From a virus: a DNA stretch of 24,697 nucleotides. Within the stretch, counting starts at the first letter, position 1, and each line of letters opens with the position of its first letter. Positions 15,115 through 22,103 of this stretch are shown one piece after another. The stretch is taken from positions 1 to 24,697 of IMG/VR virus record IMGVR_UViG_3300010885_037255; one strand, 5' to 3'. The notes under the pieces were generated by a model. That model did not search any database and had not been told where the DNA came from. It was given only the letters and a program-made list of their open reading frames with translations. The position numbers and the translations under genes were made by a program.

Positions 15115-16173
15115 TTCAAATAGCACAGATGGATTAACAGATATGTTATTAAAATCTTTTTTTCTTTTAACTCCTTTAACTTTGTTTCCTCTAATTGGCA
15201 CTTTTTTTCCTAATAACACATGGTGAGATAATCCCAGGTGATGGCTTAGGATAGGGTAAACTTTCTTTTCTAACAATTCTTTTTGACTTATTTCTACCAC
15301 TTTTGTTCCTGGTTGGCACCATAGTAGATTAGTTAATCCGGCACCGTGTGTAGATATTACATGACCGGCCTCTGAAAAAAGTCCTATCTGTTTTTGTGTG
15401 CTCATTCCAGTTAGCGTTATTGTTTCCCAGCCTTGCAGAGCCATGAACACCTCTTCGGCGTTGATCAATTTCCTTGCAGGTGCATCATCTCTGCTGATAA
15501 AGATTTTTCTAGTAGGGTTTAGTTTTCTACCAAATTTATGTCTCAACCATTTCACTGCGTCAGGCACTGTTATACCGTCTTCGTGATTACTCATAGAAGG
15601 GGCCAATAGATGTGCAAATTTCCATGTGGTGTTTTTAGGCATCACATAATATCTTAGATCTGGAAATAATTCTTTGGCTACACGATCAAAATATTCACTA
15701 GGACTACTCAACACATAGATAAAATCTGTGTATTTGAGACTGAAATATTTTTCTATTAATCTAAACTTTGATATTACATCAATCCATATGTGCCAGGCAT
15801 TGTTAGCACTCTGCTCGTCGATAGGTAACCATACGTATTTGTACTCTTCAAAAAGTTGTTTGCTAGGAGCAGGTAGAGATATATCTACATTCTCTCCCCA
15901 GGTCTGCCATAATCCGTGAGTCTTGTGTGGTTTATATCGAGTATTGTGCAACAATGGCCAGATATGTGAAGTGATCATATGATTTTCATTAGTGATTATC
16001 AATGGTAGACTGTGTGTCACACAATCATGAAATTCTGCTATAAAAGTAGGATTAGTGGTAAAAGTTTTCTTAGGAGCAGCAGGATGATAATCCACAGTGT
16101 ATTGATATGGTACATCCAGAATATCGAAGCGTTCTTGGAAGTATTGTATGGTCGATATGTTTTTTACAATCAT
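15097..16173 (-). CDS. GT61-family glycosyltransferase (DUF563), 358 aa
   Basis: The C-terminal half holds the GT61 signature: RKIFISRDDAPARKLINAEEV, then LTGMSTQKQIGLFSEAG, then HGAGLTNLLWCQPGTKVVE (HGAGLTN at residues 276-282 from the start used here). GT61 enzymes transfer xylose, GlcNAc or related residues with inversion. The frame extends to 16227, but that start runs past the divergent gene's ATG at 16209 and its promoter. The ATG at 16173 (MIVKNISTIQYF) lies just downstream of a good promoter, so I prefer it. There is no transmembrane anchor, unlike eukaryotic members. It overlaps the convergent GT-A gene by 18 bases. Family firm, substrate unknown. Confidence 0.82.
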   Translation of the reverse strand: MIVKNISTIQYFQERFDILDVPYQYTVDYHPAAPKKTFTTNPTFIAEFHDCVTHSLPLIITNENHMITSHIWPLLHNTRYKPHKTHGLWQTWGENVDISLPAPSKQLFEEYKYVWLPIDEQSANNAWHIWIDVISKFRLIEKYFSLKYTDFIYVLSSPSEYFDRVAKELFPDLRYYVMPKNTTWKFAHLLAPSMSNHEDGITVPDAVKWLRHKFGRKLNPTRKIFISRDDAPARKLINAEEVFMALQGWETITLTGMSTQKQIGLFSEAGHVISTHGAGLTNLLWCQPGTKVVEISQKELLEKKVYPILSHHLGLSHHVLLGKKVPIRGNKVKGVKRKKDFNNISVNPSVLFELINKL

Positions 16174-16186
16174 TGTATTTTCTATA

Positions 16187-16215
16187 ATTATACTATAAAA
16201 TAGTACAGATGTTAA
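16187..16215 (-). promoter_or_regulatory. Sigma70-like promoter for the GT61 gene, overlapping the divergent gene's start
   Basis: On the minus strand the -35 is TTAACA (16215-16210) and the -10 is TATAAT (16192-16187) with 17 bases between, 11 of 12 consensus matches. The -35 lies inside the first codons of the plus-strand gene at 16209. A TATAAT also exists on the plus strand at 16183-16188, but with no good -35, so the rightward promoter is less certain. The arrangement makes simultaneous use in both directions unlikely. Confidence 0.6.
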
Positions 16216-17021
16216 CCATATACGCACCTCTAGAAAATACCAAAAGTAAATGCTGGGAAGTGTTTGATGGAATCAAGCAGTCTTGGCCCACCGCGGTTAA
16301 GATAAAGAGTAATTTGGAAAACACAGCAGAATCTCCTGCAATGTTTTGGGGATTTGTTAATAACAATATCGATCTTGTACATCAGTTAGAGCAGCAAGGT
16401 TTAGATTATTGGTACACCGATACTCCTTATTTTGGAAGGTTTGATAATAACAATTTAAAAGATGATAATCATTATTGGAGGATTTGCAAGAATCAAATAC
16501 ATGCTAGATATTGGAGAGATTGTCCCCCGGATAGATTTGATAAGTTTAATTTAAAAATTAAGATGAGAGATAAAAATCAGGGCGAGTATATTCTTATTTG
16601 TCCTAGCAGTATAGTCATACACAAATATCTTAAAAAAACCAATTGGTTAGATAACACTATAAAAGAAATAAAAAAATATACTGATCGTCCTATCAAGATA
16701 AGAGAGAAACCCAGGAAGGCTGGGACATCTGGTCCGGCTGTGGCCGATGTGCCGTTAGAACAAGATTTAAAGAATGCGTGGGCTTGCGTGACCAGTTGCA
16801 GCATCAGTGCCGTAGAGGCAGCATTAGAAGGGGTGCCAATATTCAGTGATCCAAAAAGTTTTGCTTGGTCCGTATCATCGTCTAGCCTAGCCGAAATAGA
16901 AAATCCATTATATGTAGATCCAACGGAATGGTTATATTCATTAGCTTATCAACAGTTCACCCCTCAAGAATATGCTAATGGCAAGGCAATCAGTATTTTA
17001 AAAGAAATCAGAATGTTATGA
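16209..17021 (+). CDS. GT-B-like glycosyltransferase paralog D, 270 aa
   Basis: Its first-domain block YTDTPYFGRFDN...YWRICKNQIHARYW...PPDRFDKFNLKIKM aligns by eye with paralogs A and C. The second domain has ILICPSSIVIHKYL, PIKIREKPRKAG, AWACVTSCSISAVEAALEGVPIF and the family tail LAEIENPLYVDPTEW. As in paralog C the R-P-H-P motif is lost (here R-E-K-P) and Q-P is P-S. The 'S-x-x-x-x-E-A-A-L-E-G-V-P' region is the most classical of the four. It leads a plus-strand operon continuing to the epimerase after 28 bases and the GT2-like gene. The start at 16209 overlaps the -35 of the opposite promoter. Being separated from B and C by two other genes argues for dispersal after duplication. Confidence 0.7.
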   Translation: MLTIYAPLENTKSKCWEVFDGIKQSWPTAVKIKSNLENTAESPAMFWGFVNNNIDLVHQLEQQGLDYWYTDTPYFGRFDNNNLKDDNHYWRICKNQIHARYWRDCPPDRFDKFNLKIKMRDKNQGEYILICPSSIVIHKYLKKTNWLDNTIKEIKKYTDRPIKIREKPRKAGTSGPAVADVPLEQDLKNAWACVTSCSISAVEAALEGVPIFSDPKSFAWSVSSSSLAEIENPLYVDPTEWLYSLAYQQFTPQEYANGKAISILKEIRML

Positions 17022-17049
17022 ATATAAAAATAGGAATAATTAATATATA

Positions 17050-18051
17050 ATGAAGATTTTTATAACAGGTGTTGCTGGATTTTTAGGATCGCATTTAGCA
17101 GATCTAATGATATCTAATGGTCATCAGGTAGCCGGTAATGATAACATGATCGGTGGATACAGCGATAATATACCAGAAGGTGTAGAGTTTCATCAGATTG
17201 ATTGTCGAGACTTAGATAAGATGACAGAAGCCATGCGAGGCAGCGACATAGTGTATCATTGTGCCGCTACTGCCTACGAGGGGTTGAGTGTATTCAGCCC
17301 ACTGTTAGTAACTCAAAATATATTTGAAGCATCAGTATCCACAGTGACAGCAGCAATAAAGAATCAAGTTAAAAGATTTGTTTACTGCAGTTCTATGGCA
17401 AGATATGGAACCAATCAGGTGCCTTTCCGCGAAGAATATGAGCCCAAACCACAGGATCCATATGGCATTGCCAAAGAAGCAGGCGAGAGAGTGATTAAAA
17501 ATTTATGTGACACACACGGCATAGAATGGAATATAGCAGTGCCACACAACATTGTAGGACCTAGACAGAAATATGATGATCCTTTCCGAAATGTAATGAG
17601 TATTATGTTGAATAGAATGTTACAAGGTAAAGCACCTGTAATTTATGGGGACGGAGAACAGAAAAGATGTTTCAGTTATATCGATGACTGTCTTTATTGT
17701 TTAAATGAGCTAGCATTCAATGAGAATGTCAAGGGAGAAATAATCAATATTGGCCCAGACGAAGAATTTGTAAGTATTAATCAACTATCAGAACTGTGTG
17801 CCAATGAAACAGGCTGCAACTTGGATCCTATACATTACGAGGACCGACCGAAAGAAGTAAAACTGGCCACTTGCTCGGCTGACAAAGCTCGTCGATTGTT
17901 AAATTATCGTACCACCACTAATTTAAAAACTGCTGTAAAGAAAACCGCAGATTATATACGACAAAGAGGCACACGAAAATTCAAATATCATCTTCCTCTA
18001 GAAATAATCAGTGACAAGACTCCTAAGACCTGGAAAGATAGATTAATATGA
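17050..18051 (+). CDS. NAD-dependent nucleotide-sugar epimerase/dehydratase, 333 aa
   Basis: An extended short-chain dehydrogenase. The NAD-binding loop TGVAGFLGSH (6-15), the catalytic Ser region VYCSSMARYG (111-120), and Y138-x-x-x-K142 in PYGIAKEAGE are all present. Also visible are VGPRQKYDDPF and IYGDGEQKRCFSYIDD, the substrate-domain features of UDP-sugar epimerases such as WbpP/GalE-like enzymes. Length is typical (about 330). It would interconvert or dehydrate an NDP-hexose for the transferases around it. A Shine-Dalgarno AGGAAT precedes the ATG. It is the second gene of the plus operon 16209-18779 and overlaps the next gene as ATGA. Superfamily firm; epimerase versus decarboxylase or dehydratase is open. 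Confidence 0.88.
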   Translation: MKIFITGVAGFLGSHLADLMISNGHQVAGNDNMIGGYSDNIPEGVEFHQIDCRDLDKMTEAMRGSDIVYHCAATAYEGLSVFSPLLVTQNIFEASVSTVTAAIKNQVKRFVYCSSMARYGTNQVPFREEYEPKPQDPYGIAKEAGERVIKNLCDTHGIEWNIAVPHNIVGPRQKYDDPFRNVMSIMLNRMLQGKAPVIYGDGEQKRCFSYIDDCLYCLNELAFNENVKGEIINIGPDEEFVSINQLSELCANETGCNLDPIHYEDRPKEVKLATCSADKARRLLNYRTTTNLKTAVKKTADYIRQRGTRKFKYHLPLEIISDKTPKTWKDRLI

Positions 18052-18779
18052 TATCAATTTTATGTCCGTCTAGAGGACGCCCGAAGCTCGCTAAAAGAAT
18101 GATAGACACTGCCTATAAAACAGTTAGCCAATCTAACAATATAGAAATATTGTTATATCTAAACGAAGATGATACAACGTTGGATGATTATAAAAAATAT
18201 ATTGATAAAAAATATTACACAATAGGACCTAATCAAAGCACTTGTTATAGTTGGAATCAATTAGCTGAAGCGGCCAAACACGATATATTATTTTTAGCAG
18301 GCGATGACATACAGTTTATGACTAAAAACTGGGATCTCAATATTATTAAAATTTTTGAAATGTTTCCAGATAAAATTTGTATGGCAGCACCATTCGATGG
18401 CAACGGCAAAGGAAATGGAAATGCGTTATTGATACACGAAGAGCCTTATCAATTAAAAGAAAATGAAAGAGTAGGCAGTCCGCACTTTGCTGTGCATCGA
18501 AACTGGATGAAAGCACTCGGCTATTTTGTTCCTCCATTTTTTTGGCATTGGTATGTAGATACCTACACTCAAAAAGTTGCTGCAAAACTTGGTCGTTGTT
18601 TTTTTCTAACTAAAACATTAGTTCAAGCAAAAAAAGTTTTCGATGATACTGCAGTATTAGTTAGAAAAAATTTAAATATTAACATTCGAGATAATTATGT
18701 TTGGGAAAAAGTTCGAGATCGACATTTAAATGCAGATGTAAAAAAATTACAAGAATTTATAGATAGTTATAAAAATTAA
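18048..18779 (+). CDS. GT2-like glycosyltransferase, 243 aa
   Basis: The N-terminus MISILCPSRGRPKLAKRMID is the GT2-type first strand with the P-S-R-G-R-P loop. The metal-binding motif is DILFLAGDDIQFM (GDD at 85-87) in place of DxD. Later, SPHFAVHRNWMKALGYF and FFWHWYVDTYTQKVAA provide the aromatic acceptor-side helix with an acidic residue (the 'D' of the E/DxW-like catalytic base region). These features fit a soluble inverting GT-A enzyme. The ATG overlaps the epimerase stop as ATGA, so it belongs to the same operon. Its 3' end overlaps the convergent unknown at 18776 by four bases. Confidence 0.72.
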   Translation: MISILCPSRGRPKLAKRMIDTAYKTVSQSNNIEILLYLNEDDTTLDDYKKYIDKKYYTIGPNQSTCYSWNQLAEAAKHDILFLAGDDIQFMTKNWDLNIIKIFEMFPDKICMAAPFDGNGKGNGNALLIHEEPYQLKENERVGSPHFAVHRNWMKALGYFVPPFFWHWYVDTYTQKVAAKLGRCFFLTKTLVQAKKVFDDTAVLVRKNLNINIRDNYVWEKVRDRHLNADVKKLQEFIDSYKN

Positions 18780-19234
18780 TTTAACAAAATTCTAATTTTT
18801 TCATTAGCAGATTCGCCAAAATATATTTCACAAAAAGGAATTTTCATTATACTTTTTCTAGGTCTGACATGAAGTTTATTTTCTTTATTTAAAATTAAAA
18901 TATCATTACCTAGACAAGACATGACCTTATCTTTTCCTTTCATCGAAAGATTTAAAGAATTATCGGCTTTTTTGTCTGTTCTTTGTTTAAAAAACCAATA
19001 ACCTACGTAAGGATTATTTTTTTTTAAAATAGGTTGTTCTATAAGATTCTCATGAAAATAAACTTCAATATTATTTTCTTCAATAAATTTTTGCCAATGT
19101 ATATGTTCTATATTATTCCATTGTTCGTATAATCTTTCATATATTTTTAAAGAAATAAATTTTTGACAATAGATATGCACAAAAGGCATTGTATAACAGT
19201 GTTTTTTTTCTATTTTCCAAATATCTTCTATCAT
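18776..19234 (-). CDS. Unknown protein at the end of the uvsXY-glycan operon, 152 aa
   Basis: I do not recognise this protein. The frame is open from 19267, but an ATG at 19234 overlaps the preceding TGA as ATGA, the pattern used throughout this operon, so I take MIEDIWKIEKKHCYT as the start. It is Lys-, Ile- and Asn-rich, more AT-biased than the gene before it, with aromatic clusters (NPYVGYWFFKQRTDKK) and a basic segment near the end (LHVRPRKSIMKI). There is no membrane segment, signal peptide or known motif. Its position after a GT8-like transferase suggests a glycan role or a recent acquisition at the operon end. Confidence 0.6.
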   Translation of the reverse strand: MIEDIWKIEKKHCYTMPFVHIYCQKFISLKIYERLYEQWNNIEHIHWQKFIEENNIEVYFHENLIEQPILKKNNPYVGYWFFKQRTDKKADNSLNLSMKGKDKVMSCLGNDILILNKENKLHVRPRKSIMKIPFCEIYFGESANEKIRILLN

Positions 19235-19905
19235 GATGAGAAAAGATTTATTAATTCTTTCTTCCAAATATCAGCGTATTCGCAATTTCTGTAATTTTCA
19301 AACCACGGACCACCTTCAGTATAATGTAATATTTTTGGAGAGCCATCCTGTGGTTCTTTGTACCAACCCACTAACCAATTATATTCGTGGGGTAGAGATC
19401 CTATGTCCGAATCTTCTAACCAATTAAATCTATGTAAAAATTTACCCGTTTCCTTATTCAATAATTCTGGAGTAAGAATTTTATTTTTAGGATGAGCGCA
19501 ATTCCACAATACCATAGAGCTCCAATTTTTTCTAGGATATGCCAGTTGCATTTGTCCATCCATTTTGACACCTTCTGGGGGAGTGTAATCGTGTTGCACA
19601 CATACCACTGCTTTGCTGTCATCACAGTATTGTTTTAATTCGTCGGCATCTATTCGCCAAACAAAATCACAATCACAGAATACTGCCCATCCTTGATAAT
19701 TTTGCAGATACGGTATAAAGAATCTTGTAAATGTAAATTCTGTGCTGGCAAGTCGATCTATTTCTCTAGTATAAATTCCAGCTTCTCTAAGAGTTTTCAT
19801 TTTTAGAGGTTCTACTTCGGTACCTCTATTTCTACGTTTTATAGAATGCTCGCACACTTGATATGTGATATCTTCTCGAGGATCATAACCTACATATACT
19901 TTCAT
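19231..19905 (-). CDS. GT8-like glycosyltransferase, 224 aa
   Basis: Starts MKVYVGYDPREDITYQVCEHSI, a first strand and helix common to GT8-like proteins. The DxD is at 78-80 in WAVFCDCDFVW. The GT8 C-terminal metal and phosphate element appears as KILHYTEGGPWF (H194, with H-x-x-x-G-G-P-W), and MVLWNCAHP supplies the acceptor-loop Asn. At 224 residues it is a minimal catalytic domain. I recall close relatives in marine phages and bacteria annotated simply as glycosyltransferases. It overlaps the kinase-nucleotidyltransferase gene by ATGA and the following unknown by ATGA, so it is co-translated with them and could use the activated sugar those genes help to make. Confidence 0.82.
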   Translation of the reverse strand: MKVYVGYDPREDITYQVCEHSIKRRNRGTEVEPLKMKTLREAGIYTREIDRLASTEFTFTRFFIPYLQNYQGWAVFCDCDFVWRIDADELKQYCDDSKAVVCVQHDYTPPEGVKMDGQMQLAYPRKNWSSMVLWNCAHPKNKILTPELLNKETGKFLHRFNWLEDSDIGSLPHEYNWLVGWYKEPQDGSPKILHYTEGGPWFENYRNCEYADIWKKELINLFSS

Positions 19906-20681
19906 AATTTTCCTTCCTCTCGCATTTTCTTTCTAATATCTGTGGCAGAGATTTTTTGTATATTCTCTGGCAAAACAATCTCTTCTATCTTATAACCAAC
20001 TCCTCTGCCATAACAAATATTAGTTATATTTGGTACTAGAGTTATTCTAATTCTGTTCTTGTAAGGTGTTAATGCTTGTTCTATATTCTTTTTAACAGTT
20101 TCAAAATCAAAAGGATTGTCTCCCACATTTTGCACATCGCGAACCTGTATGTTTACCTGTCCTGTTTTTTTAACAATCTCTTCAAACAGAGCCTGATGTC
20201 CTTCGTGCCACGGTTGCCATCTGCCCAACATTTGGGCTGTGGGCCTACGATTATCCCAAACATACTCTTGTATTTCATCTGCTATTCTTAGTGACCACAA
20301 CTCTGCATTCTGTGTAGGCACTCGAAAATCATATTCCTGTGGAGGCACAAACATTTGATTAGTGTCTTCAAAACGTCCTTCTTTAATGGTATCTATCCAT
20401 ACAATATAATCAGCAGCAAAATCTTGTCTAGTTTTTTCAGTAGGACAAACAAAGTCTGCAATCACATGTCGACCACTATCTAATCCTTCTTTTGCTAAAT
20501 GTTTCATTCTCTCTGCTTGTCTTATTCTGCCTTCAAGAGAAAAATCCCAATCGTTAGCTTCTGCTCTCACTCTGTCAGCATTCAGCCATACAGCACCTAA
20601 TATATTTGCTAGTTTATCGGAGAGATAACTCTTGCCCGATCCTGGCAAGCCCATCACTAATATTTTTTTATTTTTTGCCAT
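19902..20681 (-). CDS. Fused P-loop kinase (APS-kinase-like) and nucleotidyltransferase, 259 aa
   Basis: Two domains are visible. Residues 1-135 form a P-loop kinase: Walker A GLPGSGKS (11-18), VWLNADRVRAE (31-41), and GRHVIADFVCPTEKTRQDF (70-88), which parallels the APS-kinase order 'DGDNVR ... VVLTAFISP'. Residues 145-259 form an HxGH-type nucleotidyltransferase: GRWQPWHEGH (153-162), matching GRFQPxHxGH, and KISATDIRKKM (243-253), matching the ISaTxIR of NMN-, pantetheine-phosphate- and cytidylyl-type transferases. The reaction may be phosphorylation of a metabolite followed by NMP transfer, to make an activated sugar, sugar-like or phosphoramidate-like donor, or a cofactor. It overlaps the HAD gene by 14 bases and the GT8-like gene by ATGA. 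Confidence 0.82.
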   Translation of the reverse strand: MAKNKKILVMGLPGSGKSYLSDKLANILGAVWLNADRVRAEANDWDFSLEGRIRQAERMKHLAKEGLDSGRHVIADFVCPTEKTRQDFAADYIVWIDTIKEGRFEDTNQMFVPPQEYDFRVPTQNAELWSLRIADEIQEYVWDNRRPTAQMLGRWQPWHEGHQALFEEIVKKTGQVNIQVRDVQNVGDNPFDFETVKKNIEQALTPYKNRIRITLVPNITNICYGRGVGYKIEEIVLPENIQKISATDIRKKMREEGKL

Positions 20682-21261
20682 TGATGATTTTATGTATGTG
20701 TTGCCAATTATTTACTCGGATAATATTTTCATCTTCTAAGCCTTGGTTGTAATCATGATTATATAATAATGGTCTTAAACCATATTTTAAACCTTTTTTA
20801 GCATTAGTCCATTTATCTTCCACCCACCATAAACCTGTGCCGTGAAATTCCGCCAATGCTGCATCTTTGTGATCGCCAGTTTCTAATATAAAAAAATTTG
20901 TGAATACAGTATCACCAAATAATTCTGCTAGTCTTCTTTTCCTTAATTCCTGTGCCGGTATGTCAGATGTTTGTGATGTTATAGGTATAAATGTCCACCC
21001 TTCTGCATGTAATAATTTTACCCAAGTTTGTGCATCGGGCATTGGCAGTTGTGTACTCATCCATGCACTTTTATTAAATTCTCTAACTAATTCTCGAGAA
21101 AGATCTTTGTGTATGCCATATCGAATACTCATATCGTATTCATGATCTGTGTTCTCTAATTGAGGAAATCCTTTGGTAGACATCCATTTACTAAAATGGT
21201 CTTCCCATTCCAATAGTACACCGTCAACGTCTGTGAGTATTATTCTATCTGATCGTGGCAT
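20668..21261 (-). CDS. HAD-superfamily phosphatase, 197 aa
   Basis: HAD motif I is IILTDVDGVLLEW, with nucleophile D11 and general acid D13. Motif II is FIPITSQTSD. A Lys-containing helix (TGDHKDAALAEF) and the motif IV-like acidic VEDKWTNA follow in order. At 197 residues it is a compact phosphatase of the nucleotidase or sugar-phosphatase size. It overlaps uvsY by 17 bases and the kinase-nucleotidyltransferase by 14. An HAD phosphatase beside a P-loop kinase also recalls T4 polynucleotide kinase-phosphatase, but here the partner has an added nucleotidyltransferase domain and APS-kinase-like motifs, so small-molecule activation is the better reading. Substrate unknown. Confidence 0.78.
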   Translation of the reverse strand: MPRSDRIILTDVDGVLLEWEDHFSKWMSTKGFPQLENTDHEYDMSIRYGIHKDLSRELVREFNKSAWMSTQLPMPDAQTWVKLLHAEGWTFIPITSQTSDIPAQELRKRRLAELFGDTVFTNFFILETGDHKDAALAEFHGTGLWWVEDKWTNAKKGLKYGLRPLLYNHDYNQGLEDENIIRVNNWQHIHKIINGKK

Positions 21262-21703
21262 CTTCCATTCCAGCCACTCGTAGTTTAACTATGTTAGTTA
21301 ACTGCCATTGTTTTTGATCTAATCCTTTGGTTATGCCCAACCATTTATTTCTTAATAGAGCAAACTCATTGATAATTTTTTCCATATCCACTACATCTGC
21401 CTCTCCATCCACATACTTGTCAGCATCTCGAGATGTTAATGCTCTATTGTAATTTTCTAAAAATTTCTTAAATGTTTTGGATCTTAATCTTCGATTTTCT
21501 ATGTTAAGATATTCTAATATGGCTTCTATCTCTTGTAACTGATTGAATCTTTGCTCGACCACTCCCGGCAAAGATGCTGCTGCCTTTTCAAGATTTCCAA
21601 AGATGTATATTTCTTTTCTTGCTGTTTCTAGTTCCTGATCAAAATGTTTTATACAATCAGGTATTAAACTAATATCCTGACTTACTTTTGTATACCAGCT
21701 CAT
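21245..21703 (-). CDS. uvsY: UvsY, recombination mediator protein
   Basis: The 152-residue protein has the conserved UvsY series LEYLNIENRRLRSKTFKKFL, YNRALTSRDADKYVDGE, NEFALLRNKWLGITKGL and a C-terminal VKLRVAGMEDATIR. T4 UvsY is 137 residues. UvsY loads UvsX recombinase onto gp32-coated single-stranded DNA as a ring-shaped oligomer, and both partners are encoded just upstream. The start overlaps the acidic 74-aa gene as TAATG. The stop lies 17 bases inside the HAD gene, which couples the recombination genes to the metabolic and glycan genes downstream. Identification is firm. Confidence 0.93.
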   Translation of the reverse strand: MSWYTKVSQDISLIPDCIKHFDQELETARKEIYIFGNLEKAAASLPGVVEQRFNQLQEIEAILEYLNIENRRLRSKTFKKFLENYNRALTSRDADKYVDGEADVVDMEKIINEFALLRNKWLGITKGLDQKQWQLTNIVKLRVAGMEDATIR

Positions 21704-21927
21704 TATTCGTCGTATCCGTCTTCTTCTTCATCATCAAACACGCTCTCAATTGCTTCTTCTAATTTTTCATCATACTCTCCAGCGGATTTGATCACTTTAG
21801 TGGGAACACCAATATCTACCAGTGTCTTAATAAAGTCCACGGCACAGTCTACTTTCTGTCTATCAGGCACATAGTGACTGATTGAGTTCCATATCTGTTC
21901 TATTTCTTCGTGTGTAAATTCTTGCAT
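21703..21927 (-). CDS. Acidic conserved phage protein upstream of uvsY, 74 aa
   Basis: A small acidic protein starting MQEFTHEEIEQIWNSISHYV, with VPDRQKVDCAVDFIKTL in the middle and an extremely acidic tail (FDDEEEDGYDE). I recall a closely similar protein next to uvsY in marine T4-like phages, always unknown, so it looks like part of the core set. The acidic tail could imitate DNA or contact a basic partner such as UvsY, or the Lys-rich 33-aa peptide encoded just before it. It overlaps uvsY as TAATG and the 33-aa ORF as TAATG. Function unknown. Confidence 0.75.
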   Translation of the reverse strand: MQEFTHEEIEQIWNSISHYVPDRQKVDCAVDFIKTLVDIGVPTKVIKSAGEYDEKLEEAIESVFDDEEEDGYDE

Positions 21928-22028
21928 TAATTTTTATCCTGCCAAAGTGTTTTAAAAACTCTTTTTTTCTTTTTACTATCCCAGTAACCGTAGTAACCTG
22001 CAATTTTTTTATTTTTTTTCTTTTTCAT
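21927..22028 (-). CDS. Tiny lysine-rich protein, 33 aa
   Basis: This ORF is short but tightly placed: its ATG at 22028 overlaps the preceding ORF's TGA (ATGA) and its TAA overlaps the next ATG (TAATG). It opens MKKKKNKKIAGYYGYWD, has a second lysine run (SKKKKRVFK) and ends LWQDKN. About 14 of its 33 residues are Lys or Arg. It may bind nucleic acid or the acidic protein encoded next. The double overlap is the evidence; there is no homology claim. Confidence 0.5.
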   Translation of the reverse strand: MKKKKNKKIAGYYGYWDSKKKKRVFKTLWQDKN

Positions 22029-22099
22029 AATTGAAATATTGTAATAATTAAATAGGTAATCAACGATGTTCCTCCTATCCATAAAACATCTGACCACAT
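22025..22099 (-). CDS. Tiny hydrophobic membrane peptide, 24 aa
   Basis: Beginning four bases after the uvsX stop, this ORF encodes M-W-S-D-V-L-W followed by a hydrophobic helix (IGGTSLITYLIITIFQL). It stops at a TGA that overlaps the ATG of the 33-aa ORF. AAAGGA abuts the ATG directly, a poor Shine-Dalgarno spacing, so it may depend on translation reinitiation after uvsX. A one-helix peptide in a recombination operon is unexpected. Coding status is tentative. Confidence 0.4.
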   Translation of the reverse strand: MWSDVLWIGGTSLITYLIITIFQL

Positions 22100-22103
22100 T
22101 CCT

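Noticed and set aside
16174-16227. 18-residue hydrophobic N-terminal extension of the GT61 gene, resembling a membrane anchor
   Set aside because: It would begin beyond the start of the divergent gene at 16209 and span the promoter; its hydrophobic look is explained by AT-rich intergenic DNA.
20668-21261. Reading the HAD and kinase genes as a split T4 polynucleotide kinase-phosphatase
   Set aside because: The kinase has APS-kinase-like motifs and a fused HxGH nucleotidyltransferase, neither of which belongs to polynucleotide kinase.
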